Position numbers and translations under genes: made by a program. The notes beneath the pieces were generated by a model, which had not been told where the DNA came from, did not search any database, and worked only from the letters and a program-made list of their open reading frames with translations. Shown in pieces: positions 47,392 to 56,531 of a stretch of DNA of 64,000 nt. The stretch is taken from NCBI GenBank assembly GCA_022825235.1, contig JAJDYI010000007.1, positions 1 to 64,000 on the forward strand. The letters run 5' to 3'. The stretch's first letter is position 1; every line of letters begins with the position of its first letter. Source of the DNA: Alphaproteobacteria bacterium. GTDB taxonomy: Bacteria; Pseudomonadota; Alphaproteobacteria; TMED109.

Positions 47392-48438
47392 ATGCCGGAC
47401 CCACGTTTCTTTTCTTCCAGGGGACCGCTCTCGCTGGCAGTGCTTGCGGAGCTGGGAGATGCGCGGCTGGTGCGGCCAGACGACGGCGGCCGGCTGATCG
47501 GAACCGTCGCGCGCGGGGCCGACGCGACTGCCGGCGCATTGAGCTACGGCGTCTCGAGGTCGGAACTCCGGCGCCTGGGGCCAGACGCGGGCGCCTGTGT
47601 CACGGCCGACGCGCTGGTAGCGGAAGTGCCGCCCGGAATCCCCTGCCTGGTAGCGGCCAATCCGCGTCTTGCGTTTGCCCGCATGGCCGGCGCGCTCTTC
47701 CCGGATCCGCTGCCCGCCCCCGCGGTCAGCGACCGGGCGGCCGTCGATCCTGCCGCAGCGCTGCATCCCAAGTGCCGGATTGAAGCCGGAGCGGTGATCG
47801 GCGCGCGTGCCGAGATCGGGCCCGGAGCGTGGGTCGGATGCAACACGACGATCGGCCCGGGGGTGGTGATCGGGGCGCGAACGCGCATCGACGCGAACGT
47901 GACAATCGTCTGTGCGCTCGTCGGAGCGGACGTCCGGATCCACGCGGGGGTGCGCATCGGGCAGGCCGGGTTCGGACTGGTGATGGACGGACCCGCGCCG
48001 GGACACGATCGCGTTCCGCAGCTCGGCCGTGTCCGAATCGAGGATCGGGCCGATATCGGAGCGAACACGTGCATCGATCGGGGTGCGCTCGGGGACACGG
48101 TGATCGGGGAAGGGGCCTTCCTGGACAACCTGGTCCATGTCGGCCACAACGTGCAGGTCGGCCCGCATGCGGTGCTGGCCGGCCAGACCGGCATCGGCGG
48201 CAGCAGCACCATCGGCGCGTTCACCGCGACCGGCGGCCAGGCGGGGATCTCGGATCACATCGAGGTCGGGTCTCGGTGCGAGATTGGCGCCCAGGCAGGA
48301 GTCACGCGCGATCTCCGTGACGGCGCCAAGGTTGCTGGCACGCCCGCCGTCCCGGTCGCTCGCTATCTTCGTCAAGCGGTTGTACTCGGACGCATGGCAA
48401 CGCGTCGGGGGCAGGCAGCTGGGGATGCAGGATCATGA
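47392..48438 (+). CDS. lpxD: UDP-3-O-(3-hydroxyacyl)glucosamine N-acyltransferase
   Basis: LpxD adds the second, N-linked hydroxyacyl chain in lipid A synthesis. It has 348 residues: an N-terminal uridine-binding domain (1 to about 105) and a left-handed beta helix of hexapeptide repeats. The catalytic histidine is in LVHVGHNVQVG, and the segment with GFGLVMDGP and VPQLGRVRIED is present. ATG at 47392 is preceded by GAGGGA. Confidence 0.96.
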   Translation: MPDPRFFSSRGPLSLAVLAELGDARLVRPDDGGRLIGTVARGADATAGALSYGVSRSELRRLGPDAGACVTADALVAEVPPGIPCLVAANPRLAFARMAGALFPDPLPAPAVSDRAAVDPAAALHPKCRIEAGAVIGARAEIGPGAWVGCNTTIGPGVVIGARTRIDANVTIVCALVGADVRIHAGVRIGQAGFGLVMDGPAPGHDRVPQLGRVRIEDRADIGANTCIDRGALGDTVIGEGAFLDNLVHVGHNVQVGPHAVLAGQTGIGGSSTIGAFTATGGQAGISDHIEVGSRCEIGAQAGVTRDLRDGAKVAGTPAVPVARYLRQAVVLGRMATRRGQAAGDAGS

Positions 48439-48917
48439 ACAAGTCGGACGATCGCGAGGGCAGCGCCGCCCTTTCAACAATCCTTGAGGCGATCCCGCAT
48501 CGTTACCCCTTTCTCCTGATCGATCGGATTACCGAGTACGTCGCGTACGAGCACGCGGTGATGCTGAAGAACGTGACGATCAACGAAGGGTTCTTCCAGG
48601 GACATTTTCCCGAGCATCCGGTCATGCCAGGTGTGCTGGTCGTCGAGGCGATGGCGCAGGCGGCCGGCGTGTTTGCCATTCGCTCGATCGGCAAGGAGGG
48701 ACAGGATCACATTGTCTATCTGATGGGCCTCGACAACGTCCGGTTCCGCCGCCCCGTAGTGCCGGGAGATCAGCTGTGGATTCGTGTCGAGAAGCAACGG
48801 ATCCGCGAGAATGTCTGGCGTGTCGCCGCGACTGCCGAAGTTGACGGCGAGCGGGCAGCCGAGGCGGTGCTCACCGCCATGATCCGTCCCCGAGACCAGT
48901 TGGCCGACAGCGGATGA
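48435..48917 (+). CDS. fabZ: 3-hydroxyacyl-ACP dehydratase FabZ
   Basis: FabZ dehydrates 3-hydroxyacyl-ACP in fatty acid elongation and competes with LpxA/LpxD for the same pool. It has 160 residues and a hot-dog fold with catalytic H57 in GHFPEHPVMPG and E71 in VVEAMAQAAG. It overlaps lpxD and lpxA by four bases on each side. Confidence 0.97.
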   Translation: MNKSDDREGSAALSTILEAIPHRYPFLLIDRITEYVAYEHAVMLKNVTINEGFFQGHFPEHPVMPGVLVVEAMAQAAGVFAIRSIGKEGQDHIVYLMGLDNVRFRRPVVPGDQLWIRVEKQRIRENVWRVAATAEVDGERAAEAVLTAMIRPRDQLADSG

Positions 48918-49729
48918 GCCGCTGGCACCCCACCGCGGTCGTGGACGAGCGGGCGGACATTGCCGACGGCGTGGAGATCGGGCCGCACTGCACGATCGGG
49001 CCGGGCGTCCGGATCGGCTCCGGCACCCGCCTTATCTCGCATGTGGCAATCGACGGCGAGGCGACGCTCGGCGTCAACAACCTCATCTACCCCTTTGTTG
49101 CAATCGGGTATCCACCGCAGGTGCGGCCGGCAGTCGATGGCGCGACCCGGATCGAGATCGGTTCCAACAACGTGATCCGCGAGCATGTCACGCTGCATAC
49201 CGGGACCCCCAAGGGTGAACGGGTGACCCGCGTGGGCAGCAACGTACTCTTCATGGTCGGCACGCACGTCGCGCACGACTGTTCGATCGGTGATCACGTC
49301 ATCCTCGCGAACGGAGCCCAGGTTGGCGGCCACGCGGTGATCGGTGACTTCGCTCAGGTCGGCGCGTTGACAGGTGTGCACCAATTCGTGCGCATCGGCG
49401 CCTACGCGTTCATCGGCGGATGTTCGGCCGTTGAGAAGCACGTCATCCCGTACGTACTCGCGACGGGGAACCGGGCCTGGCTGCGCGGTCTCAACATCAT
49501 CGGTCTGCAGCGGGCGGGTTTCAGCAAGGCGGAAATCGACGACCTGCGGAAGGCATACGGATTCCTGTTTTCCGGCGACGAGCTGTTCCGGCTGCAGGTG
49601 GCCAATCTCCAGGCCGAACTCGAGGGATCCGAACGGGTCGCGGAGATCGTGCGTTTCTGTGGTGAAATCGAAGATTCGCCGGGGCTCGCCAGGCGGGGGA
49701 TGTGCCTGCCTCGAGACGGCCGCCTCTGA
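48914..49729 (+). CDS. lpxA: UDP-N-acetylglucosamine O-acyltransferase
   Basis: LpxA performs the first acylation of lipid A. It has 271 residues: hexapeptide-repeat beta helix (about 1-190) with the catalytic histidine in FMVGTHVAHDC and the GGHAVIGDFAQVGALTGVHQF segment. A helical C-terminal domain (about 195-271) containing NIIGLQRAGFS follows. ATGA overlap with fabZ. Confidence 0.97.
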   Translation: MSRWHPTAVVDERADIADGVEIGPHCTIGPGVRIGSGTRLISHVAIDGEATLGVNNLIYPFVAIGYPPQVRPAVDGATRIEIGSNNVIREHVTLHTGTPKGERVTRVGSNVLFMVGTHVAHDCSIGDHVILANGAQVGGHAVIGDFAQVGALTGVHQFVRIGAYAFIGGCSAVEKHVIPYVLATGNRAWLRGLNIIGLQRAGFSKAEIDDLRKAYGFLFSGDELFRLQVANLQAELEGSERVAEIVRFCGEIEDSPGLARRGMCLPRDGRL

Positions 49730-49734
49730 GATCC

Positions 49735-50580
49735 GTGCCCGAATCCGGTACCGATGTGTCCGGGACCCCGGTCGGGATCGTTGCCGGCGGCGGCTTGCTG
49801 CCCGGGCTTGTGGCGGAAGCCTGCCGGACGGTCGGCCGTCGGTGTTTCGTGCTCGGATTGGCCGGGCAGGCAGATCAGTCCGCTTGCGGACTTGAACCCG
49901 ATGCGTGGGTCCGGCTGGGGGCTTCCGAGGAGTTGCTCGGGATTCTTCGCGAGGCGGCTGTTGAGACGGTGGTATTGGCGGGGCACGTTCGACGGCCCTC
50001 GCTCGCCGAGCTTCGCCCGGACGCAAGAGCGCTCCGCGTGCTCGCCCGGGCCGCCCGCTTTGCGCTCGGCGACGACGGCCTCCTGCGCGCCATCGTCGAT
50101 GAATTTGAACGCGAAGGATTCCGGATCGTGGGTGCCGATTCTCTCGTTGATGAGCTCTTGGCTCCGCCCGGACTCTGGTCAAAACAGGAGCCGGACGAAC
50201 AGGATGAGATCGATATCGCCCGGGGAGTTGTGGTGGCGCGCGCGCTGGGAGCTATCGATGTCGGCCAGGCGGCGGTGATTCAGGGCGGCCACGTTTTGGC
50301 CGTGGAAGCCGCGGAAGGCACGGCTGAAATGGTGCAGCGGGCCGGCAAGCAGCGTCGGGGCGGAAGCGGGGGCGTGCTCGTGAAGGTGGCAAAGCCCGAT
50401 CAGGAGCGGCGCGTCGACCTTCCGACCATCGGGCCGGATACCGTGACGGAGGTCGCCGCCGCCGGGCTCGCAGGCATTGCCGTGGAAGCAGGCTCCGTAC
50501 TGGTTATCCGGCGCGAAGAGGTGATCGAGCGCGCGGATGCACACGGGCTCTTCGTGCTCGGCCGCCGCATCGACGACTGA
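49735..50580 (+). CDS. lpxI: UDP-2,3-diacylglucosamine pyrophosphatase LpxI
   Basis: LpxI (DUF1009) hydrolyses UDP-diacylglucosamine to lipid X; it replaces the unrelated LpxH in alphaproteobacteria. It has 281 residues. The N-terminal domain starts VGIVAGGGLLPGLVAE, and the C-terminal domain has GQAAVIQGGHVLAVEAAEGT and GGVLVKVAKPDQ, with TIGPDTV. I chose GTG at 49735, just past the lpxA stop; an in-frame start at 49702 would overlap lpxA by 28 bases. Confidence 0.93.
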   Translation: MPESGTDVSGTPVGIVAGGGLLPGLVAEACRTVGRRCFVLGLAGQADQSACGLEPDAWVRLGASEELLGILREAAVETVVLAGHVRRPSLAELRPDARALRVLARAARFALGDDGLLRAIVDEFEREGFRIVGADSLVDELLAPPGLWSKQEPDEQDEIDIARGVVVARALGAIDVGQAAVIQGGHVLAVEAAEGTAEMVQRAGKQRRGGSGGVLVKVAKPDQERRVDLPTIGPDTVTEVAAAGLAGIAVEAGSVLVIRREEVIERADAHGLFVLGRRIDD

Positions 50581-50584
50581 CCCG

Positions 50585-51751
50585 ATGCCGCACCTGTTCC
50601 TGGTGGCGGGCGAGGCGTCGGGAGATGAGCTCGGGGCGCGGTTGATCCGTGCCCTGGCGGCGGAAACCGGGGACAAGCTCCGCCTGGACGGCGTGGGTGG
50701 CCCAAGGATGCGGGACGCCGGCTTGACGCCACTGTTTCCGGCTGACGATATCGCCCTGATGGGGTTTGCCGAGGTCGTACCGCGTATCCCGCGCGTGCTC
50801 CGTCGGCTGCGCACGGTGGAATCGGCCGTGCGCCGGTTGCGCCCGGATGCGGTAGTCACCATCGACGCACCCGGCTTCAATTTCCGGCTGGGAGCGCGTC
50901 TCCGTGGTGCCGGCATCCCGCTGATCCATTACGTGGCACCGACGGTGTGGGCCTGGAAACCGGGCCGTGCCCGCAAGGTCGCCCGTTTCCTGGACCGGAT
51001 GCTGACCCTGTTCCCGTTTGAACCATCCTACTTCGAGCAGGAGGGTCTGCCGGCTACGTTCGTCGGCCACCCCGTCATCGAAGCATCATTGCCAAAGCCG
51101 TCCGAGGACCTCCGCCGGAAGCGAGGCATCGACGCGGACGCGCCGGTTCTCCTGATCCTGCCCGGCAGCCGGGCAGGGGAGGTGCAGCGGCTGGCCCCGC
51201 CGTTCGCGGCATGTGCGCGAATGCTCCTCCACCGCCGGGAGGCCCTCCGGATCGTCATTGGCGTGGCCCCCGGACGCTTGCGCCAAATCGAGGCGGCCTT
51301 TGCGGGCCTGCCGGTGATGCTGGTTGCGGACGAAGCCGAGAAACATGAATGGTATGCGGCGGCCGATACCGCACTCGTGGCGTCGGGAAGCGTGACCCTC
51401 GAACTGGCACGCCAACGCACCGCCATGGTGGTGGCCTACCGAATGGCCCCGCTTTCCTGGGCGATCGTTCGGCGGATGGTGACGATCGATTACGCTTGTG
51501 TAATCAATGTCATGCGCGGGATCGAGGTGATACCGGAGTTTCTCCAACAGGCTTGCGGCCCGGAACGGCTGGCCGAGGCAGTCGACGTGCTCCTCGACAG
51601 TCCAGAGACGCGCGCCAGTCAGATCGCCGTCACGTCGGCTGTCATCGGGGAACTCCGGAGCGGTGATCTCCCGCCGAGCCGGCACGCAGCCCGAACGATC
51701 CTTGCTACGCTTGCGTCCTCACGCGACCCGCTGAAGGAGAGTGAGCGTTGA
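50585..51751 (+). CDS. lpxB: Lipid-A-disaccharide synthase
   Basis: LpxB is a GT19 glycosyltransferase that joins lipid X and UDP-diacylglucosamine to the tetra-acyl disaccharide. It has 388 residues. It begins HLFLVAGEASGDELGA; the family motifs IDAPGFNFRLG, YVAPTVWAW, LLILPGSRAGEV and VASGSVTLELA are present. The start at 50585 is 4 bases after lpxI; the stop overlaps gloA (TTGA). Confidence 0.96.
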   Translation: MPHLFLVAGEASGDELGARLIRALAAETGDKLRLDGVGGPRMRDAGLTPLFPADDIALMGFAEVVPRIPRVLRRLRTVESAVRRLRPDAVVTIDAPGFNFRLGARLRGAGIPLIHYVAPTVWAWKPGRARKVARFLDRMLTLFPFEPSYFEQEGLPATFVGHPVIEASLPKPSEDLRRKRGIDADAPVLLILPGSRAGEVQRLAPPFAACARMLLHRREALRIVIGVAPGRLRQIEAAFAGLPVMLVADEAEKHEWYAAADTALVASGSVTLELARQRTAMVVAYRMAPLSWAIVRRMVTIDYACVINVMRGIEVIPEFLQQACGPERLAEAVDVLLDSPETRASQIAVTSAVIGELRSGDLPPSRHAARTILATLASSRDPLKESER

Positions 51752-52155
51752 CTGCTAACGATGCCAATCGATTCCACATGCTTCATACGATGATTCGGGT
51801 CCGCGACCTCGAGCGCTCGTTGGCCTTCTACACGGGCATGCTGGGTATGGAAGTTCTTCGGAGACAGGATTATCCGAGCGGTCGTTTCACCTTGGCGTTT
51901 GTTGGCTACGGCCCCGAGGAGAATCACACGGTCCTGGAGCTCACACACAATTGGGATCAGGACAACGATTACGTGCAGGGCGATGCATGGGGACATATCG
52001 CGCTCGGAGTCCCCGACATCTACGGAACCTGTGCGCGGCTTGAGGCGGACGGCGTGCCCATCCCGCGACCGCCTGGACCCATGCAGCATGGACAGACGGT
52101 GATCGCATTCATCGAAGATCCAGATGGTTACAAGATCGAATTGATCCAGCGCTGA
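51748..52155 (+). CDS. gloA: Lactoylglutathione lyase (glyoxalase I)
   Basis: GloA isomerises the methylglyoxal-glutathione hemithioacetal to S-lactoylglutathione. It has 135 residues with the four metal ligands in place: H13 (HMLHTMIRV), E64 (TVLELTHNW), H83 (WGHIALGV) and E131 (KIELIQR). The short form without insert loops suggests the Ni/Co class. The start is TTG at 51748, with AAGGAGA about 9 bases upstream, overlapping the lpxB stop. That is an uncommon start for a metabolic enzyme and ties it to the lipid A operon. Confidence 0.92.
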   Translation: MTANDANRFHMLHTMIRVRDLERSLAFYTGMLGMEVLRRQDYPSGRFTLAFVGYGPEENHTVLELTHNWDQDNDYVQGDAWGHIALGVPDIYGTCARLEADGVPIPRPPGPMQHGQTVIAFIEDPDGYKIELIQR

Positions 52156-52252
52156 ATGGCCGGAGGGAGGTTCGTTTGCCCCTGTAAGGGGGGCTAGGTA
52201 CGGTACCGGCGCATACCGGTTTGCTGATCGCTCGGATCCGAGAGAGAGACCC

Positions 52253-53560
52253 ATGGCCATGGATACGGAACGACGGATAGCGCAACTGACGCTTAGTGAC
52301 GGCCGGACTTTTCAAATGCCGGAGTTGTCAGGCACGGTCGGCCCCGACGTGGTCGACGTGCGGGCGCTTTACCGGGATGCCGGCATATTTACGTACGATC
52401 CCGGCTACACCTCGACCGGATCGTGCGAATCGAGAATCACGTATATCGACGGCGAGCAGGGCATCTTGCTTCACCGGGGCTACCGCATCGAGGATCTTGC
52501 CCAGAGTTGTGATTTCCTGGAGGTCGCGTACCTGCTGTTGCGCGGTGAATTGCCGGACGCACAAAGCAACCAGGAGTTCGCCTACACCATCAGCCGGCAC
52601 ACGATGTTGCACGAGCAGCTGAGCTACCTCTTCCGGGGCTTCAGGCGCGACGCCCATGCCATGGCGATACTGTGCGGCGTGGTCGGGGCTCTGTCGGCGT
52701 TCTATCACGACAGCACGGACATCACCGATCCGCACCAACGGATGGTCGCTTCCCATCGCCTGATCGCGAAGATCCCGACGATTGCGACGATGGCGTACAA
52801 GTATTCGATCGGGCAGCCGTTCATCTATCCGCGCAACGATCTCGATTACGCGGAGAATTTCCTGCACATGATGTTTGCCGTACCGGCCGAGGAGTACGTG
52901 ATCAACGACGTGCTCGCGCGTGCGATGAACCGAATCCTGATCCTGCATGCCGACCACGAACAGAACGCCTCGACGTCGACTGTCCGGCTGGCGGGATCGT
53001 CCGGTGCGAATCCGTTCGCTTGCGTGGCCGCTGGAATCGCGTCGCTGTGGGGCCCGGCGCACGGGGGCGCGAATGAGGCGGTAATCAACATGCTTCAGGA
53101 AATCGGGGACGTATCACGGGTGAAGTCGTTCATCGATCGCGCCCGTGACCCGGCCGATCCGTTTCGCCTGATGGGCTTCGGGCACCGTGTCTACAAGAAC
53201 TACGACCCCCGCGCCCGCGTCATGCAGTCGACCGCCCACGAAGTGCTCGGAGCGTTGGGGAAAGAGAACGAACCCATGTTCCGGCTGGCCAGGGAGTTGG
53301 AGCGTATTGCCCTGGAGGATGACTATTTCATCGAGAAGAAGCTGTATCCCAACGTTGACTTCTATTCTGGAATTACGCTGCAGGCTATTGGATTTCCAGC
53401 TAATTTGTTCACAGTGCTGTTTGCGGTCGCACGGACGGTCGGCTGGGTCGCGCAGTGGAATGAAATGATCGAGGATCCCGCCCAGCGGATCGGGCGACCG
53501 CGCCAGCTGTACACCGGCGTGGGTGAGCGCCCGTTTGTCCCGATTGAGGACCGCGCCTGA
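52253..53560 (+). CDS. gltA: Citrate synthase
   Basis: Citrate synthase condenses acetyl-CoA and oxaloacetate, entering the TCA cycle. It has 435 residues, in the size range of the hexameric, NADH-sensitive type. The catalytic residues are in [10 protein letters not shown] (His), [14 protein letters not shown] (His) and NVDFYSG (Asp). The 97-base gap before it, containing a small GCCCC/GGGGC hairpin (52178-52194), likely carries its promoter. In relatives gltA often adjoins gltX; here they are about 48 kb apart. Confidence 0.97.
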   Translation: MAMDTERRIAQLTLSDGRTFQMPELSGTVGPDVVDVRALYRDAGIFTYDPGYTSTGSCESRITYIDGEQGILLHRGYRIEDLAQSCDFLEVAYLLLRGELPDAQSNQEFAYTISRHTMLHEQLSYLFRGFRRDAHAMAILCGVVGALSAFYHDSTDITDPHQRMVASHRLIAKIPTIATMAYKYSIGQPFIYPRNDLDYAENFLHMMFAVPAEEYVINDVLARAMNRILILHADHEQNASTSTVRLAGSSGANPFACVAAGIASLWGPAHGGANEAVINMLQEIGDVSRVKSFIDRARDPADPFRLMGFGHRVYKNYDPRARVMQSTAHEVLGALGKENEPMFRLARELERIALEDDYFIEKKLYPNVDFYSGITLQAIGFPANLFTVLFAVARTVGWVAQWNEMIEDPAQRIGRPRQLYTGVGERPFVPIEDRA

Positions 53561-53594
53561 CGCGGAAGATCGGCTCGAAAAGGGCCCTGCAAGC

Positions 53595-53623
53595 TTGCTG
53601 AATCGGGCGTCGGCAACTACAAT
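53595..53623 (+). promoter_or_regulatory. iorAB promoter with palindrome over the -35
   Basis: TTGCTG (53595-53600) and TACAAT (53618-53623) are spaced by exactly 17 bases, about 95 bases upstream of the iorA start. The 10-base palindrome GCAAGCTTGC (53589-53598) overlaps the -35 and could be an operator. Confidence 0.68.
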
Positions 53624-53718
53624 GAACGAAACCGGGGCCTGTTGTTGCGCGCTTGCCGGTTCGCCAATCGAGCGAGCCGCATCGCCGGTGGTCCCCTTTG
53701 TATTCCTGAGGAGGGATT

Positions 53719-54180
53719 ATGGCTGTTCTTAACATCAACGGCGTGTCGCACGTCGTCGATGCACCGGGGGACACCAAGCTTCTGTGGGTGATTCGCGAGG
53801 GATTGCGTCTCACCGGCACGAAGTTCGGATGCGGCATTGGCCTCTGTGGGGCCTGTACGGTTCACCTGAATGGTGAAGCCGTGCGGTCCTGCCAGCTGCA
53901 GTTGTCGGACGCCGAAGGTGCCACGATCACTACGATTGAAGGCCTCGACCCGAAGGGTCAGCATCCGGTGCAGAAGGCGTGGCTGGAGTTGCAGATTCCC
54001 CAGTGCGGGTACTGCCAGTCCGGGCAGATGATGAATGCCGCTGCGTTCCTCGAGTCCAACTCGAGCCCGAGTGACGCGGAAATTCTCGACGCCATGCAAG
54101 GCAACATCTGCCGCTGCTCAACGTACGCTCGAATCAAGCAGGGTGTCCGTCGGGCTGCCCAGATGATGCAGGAGGCGTGA
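53719..54180 (+). CDS. iorA: [2Fe-2S] subunit of an isoquinoline 1-oxidoreductase-type molybdoenzyme
   Basis: The small electron-transfer subunit of a xanthine-oxidase-family enzyme, 153 residues. The N-terminal plant-ferredoxin-like cluster is bound by C38, C43, C46 and C58 (GCGIGLCGACTVHL); the second cluster is bound by C96, C99, C131 and C133 (CGYCQSGQ, NICRCSTY). No FAD-binding medium subunit is nearby, which fits the two-subunit IorAB type, where electrons go to a cytochrome or quinone. AGGAGG lies before the ATG. The substrate is unlikely to be limited to isoquinoline. Confidence 0.88.
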   Translation: MAVLNINGVSHVVDAPGDTKLLWVIREGLRLTGTKFGCGIGLCGACTVHLNGEAVRSCQLQLSDAEGATITTIEGLDPKGQHPVQKAWLELQIPQCGYCQSGQMMNAAAFLESNSSPSDAEILDAMQGNICRCSTYARIKQGVRRAAQMMQEA

Positions 54181-54182
54181 CC

Positions 54183-56474
54183 ATGACCAAGCACATGAAA
54201 GACTTGGGCGGCGCAACGCGCCGCGACGTACTGGTCGGCTCTGCCGTAGCCGGTACCGGATTGGTGGTCGGTTACTCGGTCCTGCCGCACGTGACCGGTG
54301 GCGCCCGTGAGGCGCTGGCGGCCGGCAATTTCGAGCCGAGCCTGTTCCTCACGATGGAGCCGAGCGGGATCGCGACTGTCCACATCACGAAGACCGAGAT
54401 GGGGCAGCACGTTGGCACCGCCCTGGCACAGGCCGTTGCCGAAGAGCTTGAAATCGACTGGAACGACGTCCGCATCGATTATCCGGACAGCCACGAGAAG
54501 TGGGGCCTGATGATCACCGGCGGATCATGGTCGGTGAACTGGACCTTCGACCGCAACTCCCGGATCGGTGCGGCTGCCCGCATGGCTCTGGTGGAAGCGG
54601 GTGCCAATATGCTTGGCGTTCCGGCCAGCGAGTGCACCGCTGCCAACAGCACGGTTACCCACACCGGCACCGGGCAGTCGGCGACGTACTCGGAAATCAT
54701 CAGCGGAGGCCCGATCGACCGGACCTTCAGCGAAGATGAAATGAAGGCGATCGAGCTGAAGAAGTTTGGCGAGTACAAGCTCGTCGGCACTTCGGTTCCC
54801 GCTCTCGACATTCCGGCGAAGATCAACGGGACCGCACGGTACGGGATCGACGTATTCGTTCCGAACATGGCGTACGGGCGGATCGTGACCTGGCCCACCC
54901 GCTGGGGTGCGATGCCGAAGTCGGTCGACGACTCGGCTGCCAGTGGCATCGACGGCTACATCGGGACCGAGATCATCGAGGACCCGACCGGCGTCCAGCG
55001 CGGTTACGCGATCGTGCTTGCCGAGAGCATCTGGGCCGCCGAAAAGGCTGCGGATGCTGTCTCGGTCGATTGGGACCTGGGGCCGAACGCCAGCGTCAGC
55101 ACCGCTGACATTCTTGCCTACGCCAAGAAGGCGACGGCTGACGGCGAAGGTTTTGCCTGGGTGATCGACGGTGACACGGATGCCGGCATGAGCGGTGCCG
55201 CCACCGTGGTCGAGGCTGAGTACGAAACCAGCATCGGCTACCACGGCATGATGGAGCCGATGAACTGCGTTGCTATGGAGCAGGACGGGGTCTGGCACCT
55301 CTTCACTGCGTGCCAGTGGTCCACGCGTTGCACGGCGATGACGGCTGAGGCGCTCGGCGTTGAGCCCGCCAATGTCGTTCACCACCAGCAGTACGCGGGT
55401 ACCGGGTTCGGCCGTCGGCTCGAACCGGACGCAATGATTCCCGCAGCGCTGGCCGCGAAAGCAGCCGGTCGTCCTGTCAAGCTCGTGTTCACGCGTGAAC
55501 AGGACGTGATGTTCGACTTCCACCAGTCACTGACCTACCAGACCGTTAAGGGTGGGATCAACGTGGCCGGTGACCTCGACACCATGGTTCACACGGTCTG
55601 CTCGGCTTGGGCAACCAAGCGGCAGGCTCCGGGATTCCTGGCGGAATCCGTCGACAAGAAGGGCAAGATCGACCCGTTCTCGACGAACGGTTCGGACCAC
55701 TGGTACAACATTCCGAACCAGTACGTCCGGTCCATTGAAAACGTGGTCGGCCAAAGTGCCACTCCTCCGGGCCAGCTGCGCGCAGTTGCGCCGACCTGGA
55801 CGATGTGGGCTGTGGAGTCGTTCCTCGACGAGGCCGCGCATGCAGTCGGACGTGACCCGCTTGAATTCCGGACGTCGCTGCTGAAGGCAGTCGGCAAGAA
55901 CGCAGGGACCCCGCCGAACACGGTCGGTGGTTCCGAGCGTCTGCGGAATGCCCTGTTGGTTGCGGCCGGACGCGCTGGCTACGGCGTGAAGCCGCTGCCC
56001 GCGAACACCGCGCAGGGCATCGCCAGTGTCACGTCGCAGGAACGTGGTTCCCCGACGTGGACGGCCTGTGTCGCGGAAGTGCACGTCGACCCCGAATCCG
56101 GGGAGCCGACTGTCAGGAAGCTCTCCATCGCGATGGATGTGGGCACGGCAGTCAACCCTGACGGCGTCATTGCGCAGATCCAGGGTTCGGCCATCTACGG
56201 CACCTCGCGAGTTCTCTACGAGAACATCACGATGAAGGACGGCTCGATTGAGCAGTCGAACCTCGATACCTGGACCCCGATGCGGATCAACCAGGCACCG
56301 GAAATCGACGTCAACATCATCCAGAACGGCCACTACCCGGCCGGAACGGGTGAGCCCGTCGTGACGGTTGTCGGACCTGCCATCGCCAACGCCATTCATG
56401 CAGCAGTGGGTGCACGCGTACGTTCGTGGCCGATTACTGCAGAGAAGGTGAAGGCGGCCATGACCGAAGCCTGA
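54183..56474 (+). CDS. iorB: Molybdenum-binding subunit, IorB/aldehyde dehydrogenase type, Tat-exported
   Basis: The large subunit, 763 residues. A Tat signal lies at residues 10-35 (ATRRDVLVGSAVAGTGLVVG), so the enzyme works in or faces the periplasm. Two molybdopterin-binding domains follow, with QYAGTGFGRRLEPDA typical of IorB proteins. The catalytic glutamate is in GTGEPVVTVVGP close to the C-terminus. I chose ATG at 54183, with AGGAGG about 7 bases upstream; GTG at 54177 is an alternative overlapping the iorA stop. A strong terminator follows. Confidence 0.88.
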   Translation: MTKHMKDLGGATRRDVLVGSAVAGTGLVVGYSVLPHVTGGAREALAAGNFEPSLFLTMEPSGIATVHITKTEMGQHVGTALAQAVAEELEIDWNDVRIDYPDSHEKWGLMITGGSWSVNWTFDRNSRIGAAARMALVEAGANMLGVPASECTAANSTVTHTGTGQSATYSEIISGGPIDRTFSEDEMKAIELKKFGEYKLVGTSVPALDIPAKINGTARYGIDVFVPNMAYGRIVTWPTRWGAMPKSVDDSAASGIDGYIGTEIIEDPTGVQRGYAIVLAESIWAAEKAADAVSVDWDLGPNASVSTADILAYAKKATADGEGFAWVIDGDTDAGMSGAATVVEAEYETSIGYHGMMEPMNCVAMEQDGVWHLFTACQWSTRCTAMTAEALGVEPANVVHHQQYAGTGFGRRLEPDAMIPAALAAKAAGRPVKLVFTREQDVMFDFHQSLTYQTVKGGINVAGDLDTMVHTVCSAWATKRQAPGFLAESVDKKGKIDPFSTNGSDHWYNIPNQYVRSIENVVGQSATPPGQLRAVAPTWTMWAVESFLDEAAHAVGRDPLEFRTSLLKAVGKNAGTPPNTVGGSERLRNALLVAAGRAGYGVKPLPANTAQGIASVTSQERGSPTWTACVAEVHVDPESGEPTVRKLSIAMDVGTAVNPDGVIAQIQGSAIYGTSRVLYENITMKDGSIEQSNLDTWTPMRINQAPEIDVNIIQNGHYPAGTGEPVVTVVGPAIANAIHAAVGARVRSWPITAEKVKAAMTEA

Positions 56475-56496
56475 TCCCGCTTCTCTAGACACTCAC

Positions 56497-56531
56497 GGGG
56501 CGGCGGTCGCCTGACCGCCGCCCCTTTTTTT
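56497..56531 (+). terminator. Strong intrinsic terminator after iorAB
   Basis: A perfect 12-base stem, GGGGCGGCGGTC and GACCGCCGCCCC, with loop GCCT, is followed by seven Ts. It begins 22 bases after the iorB stop and is the clearest intrinsic terminator in the window. Confidence 0.97.

Noticed and set aside
46789-50182. Long minus-strand frames opposite skp, lpxD, fabZ and lpxA
   Set aside because: They oppose essential genes with intact catalytic motifs and show biased low-complexity translations.
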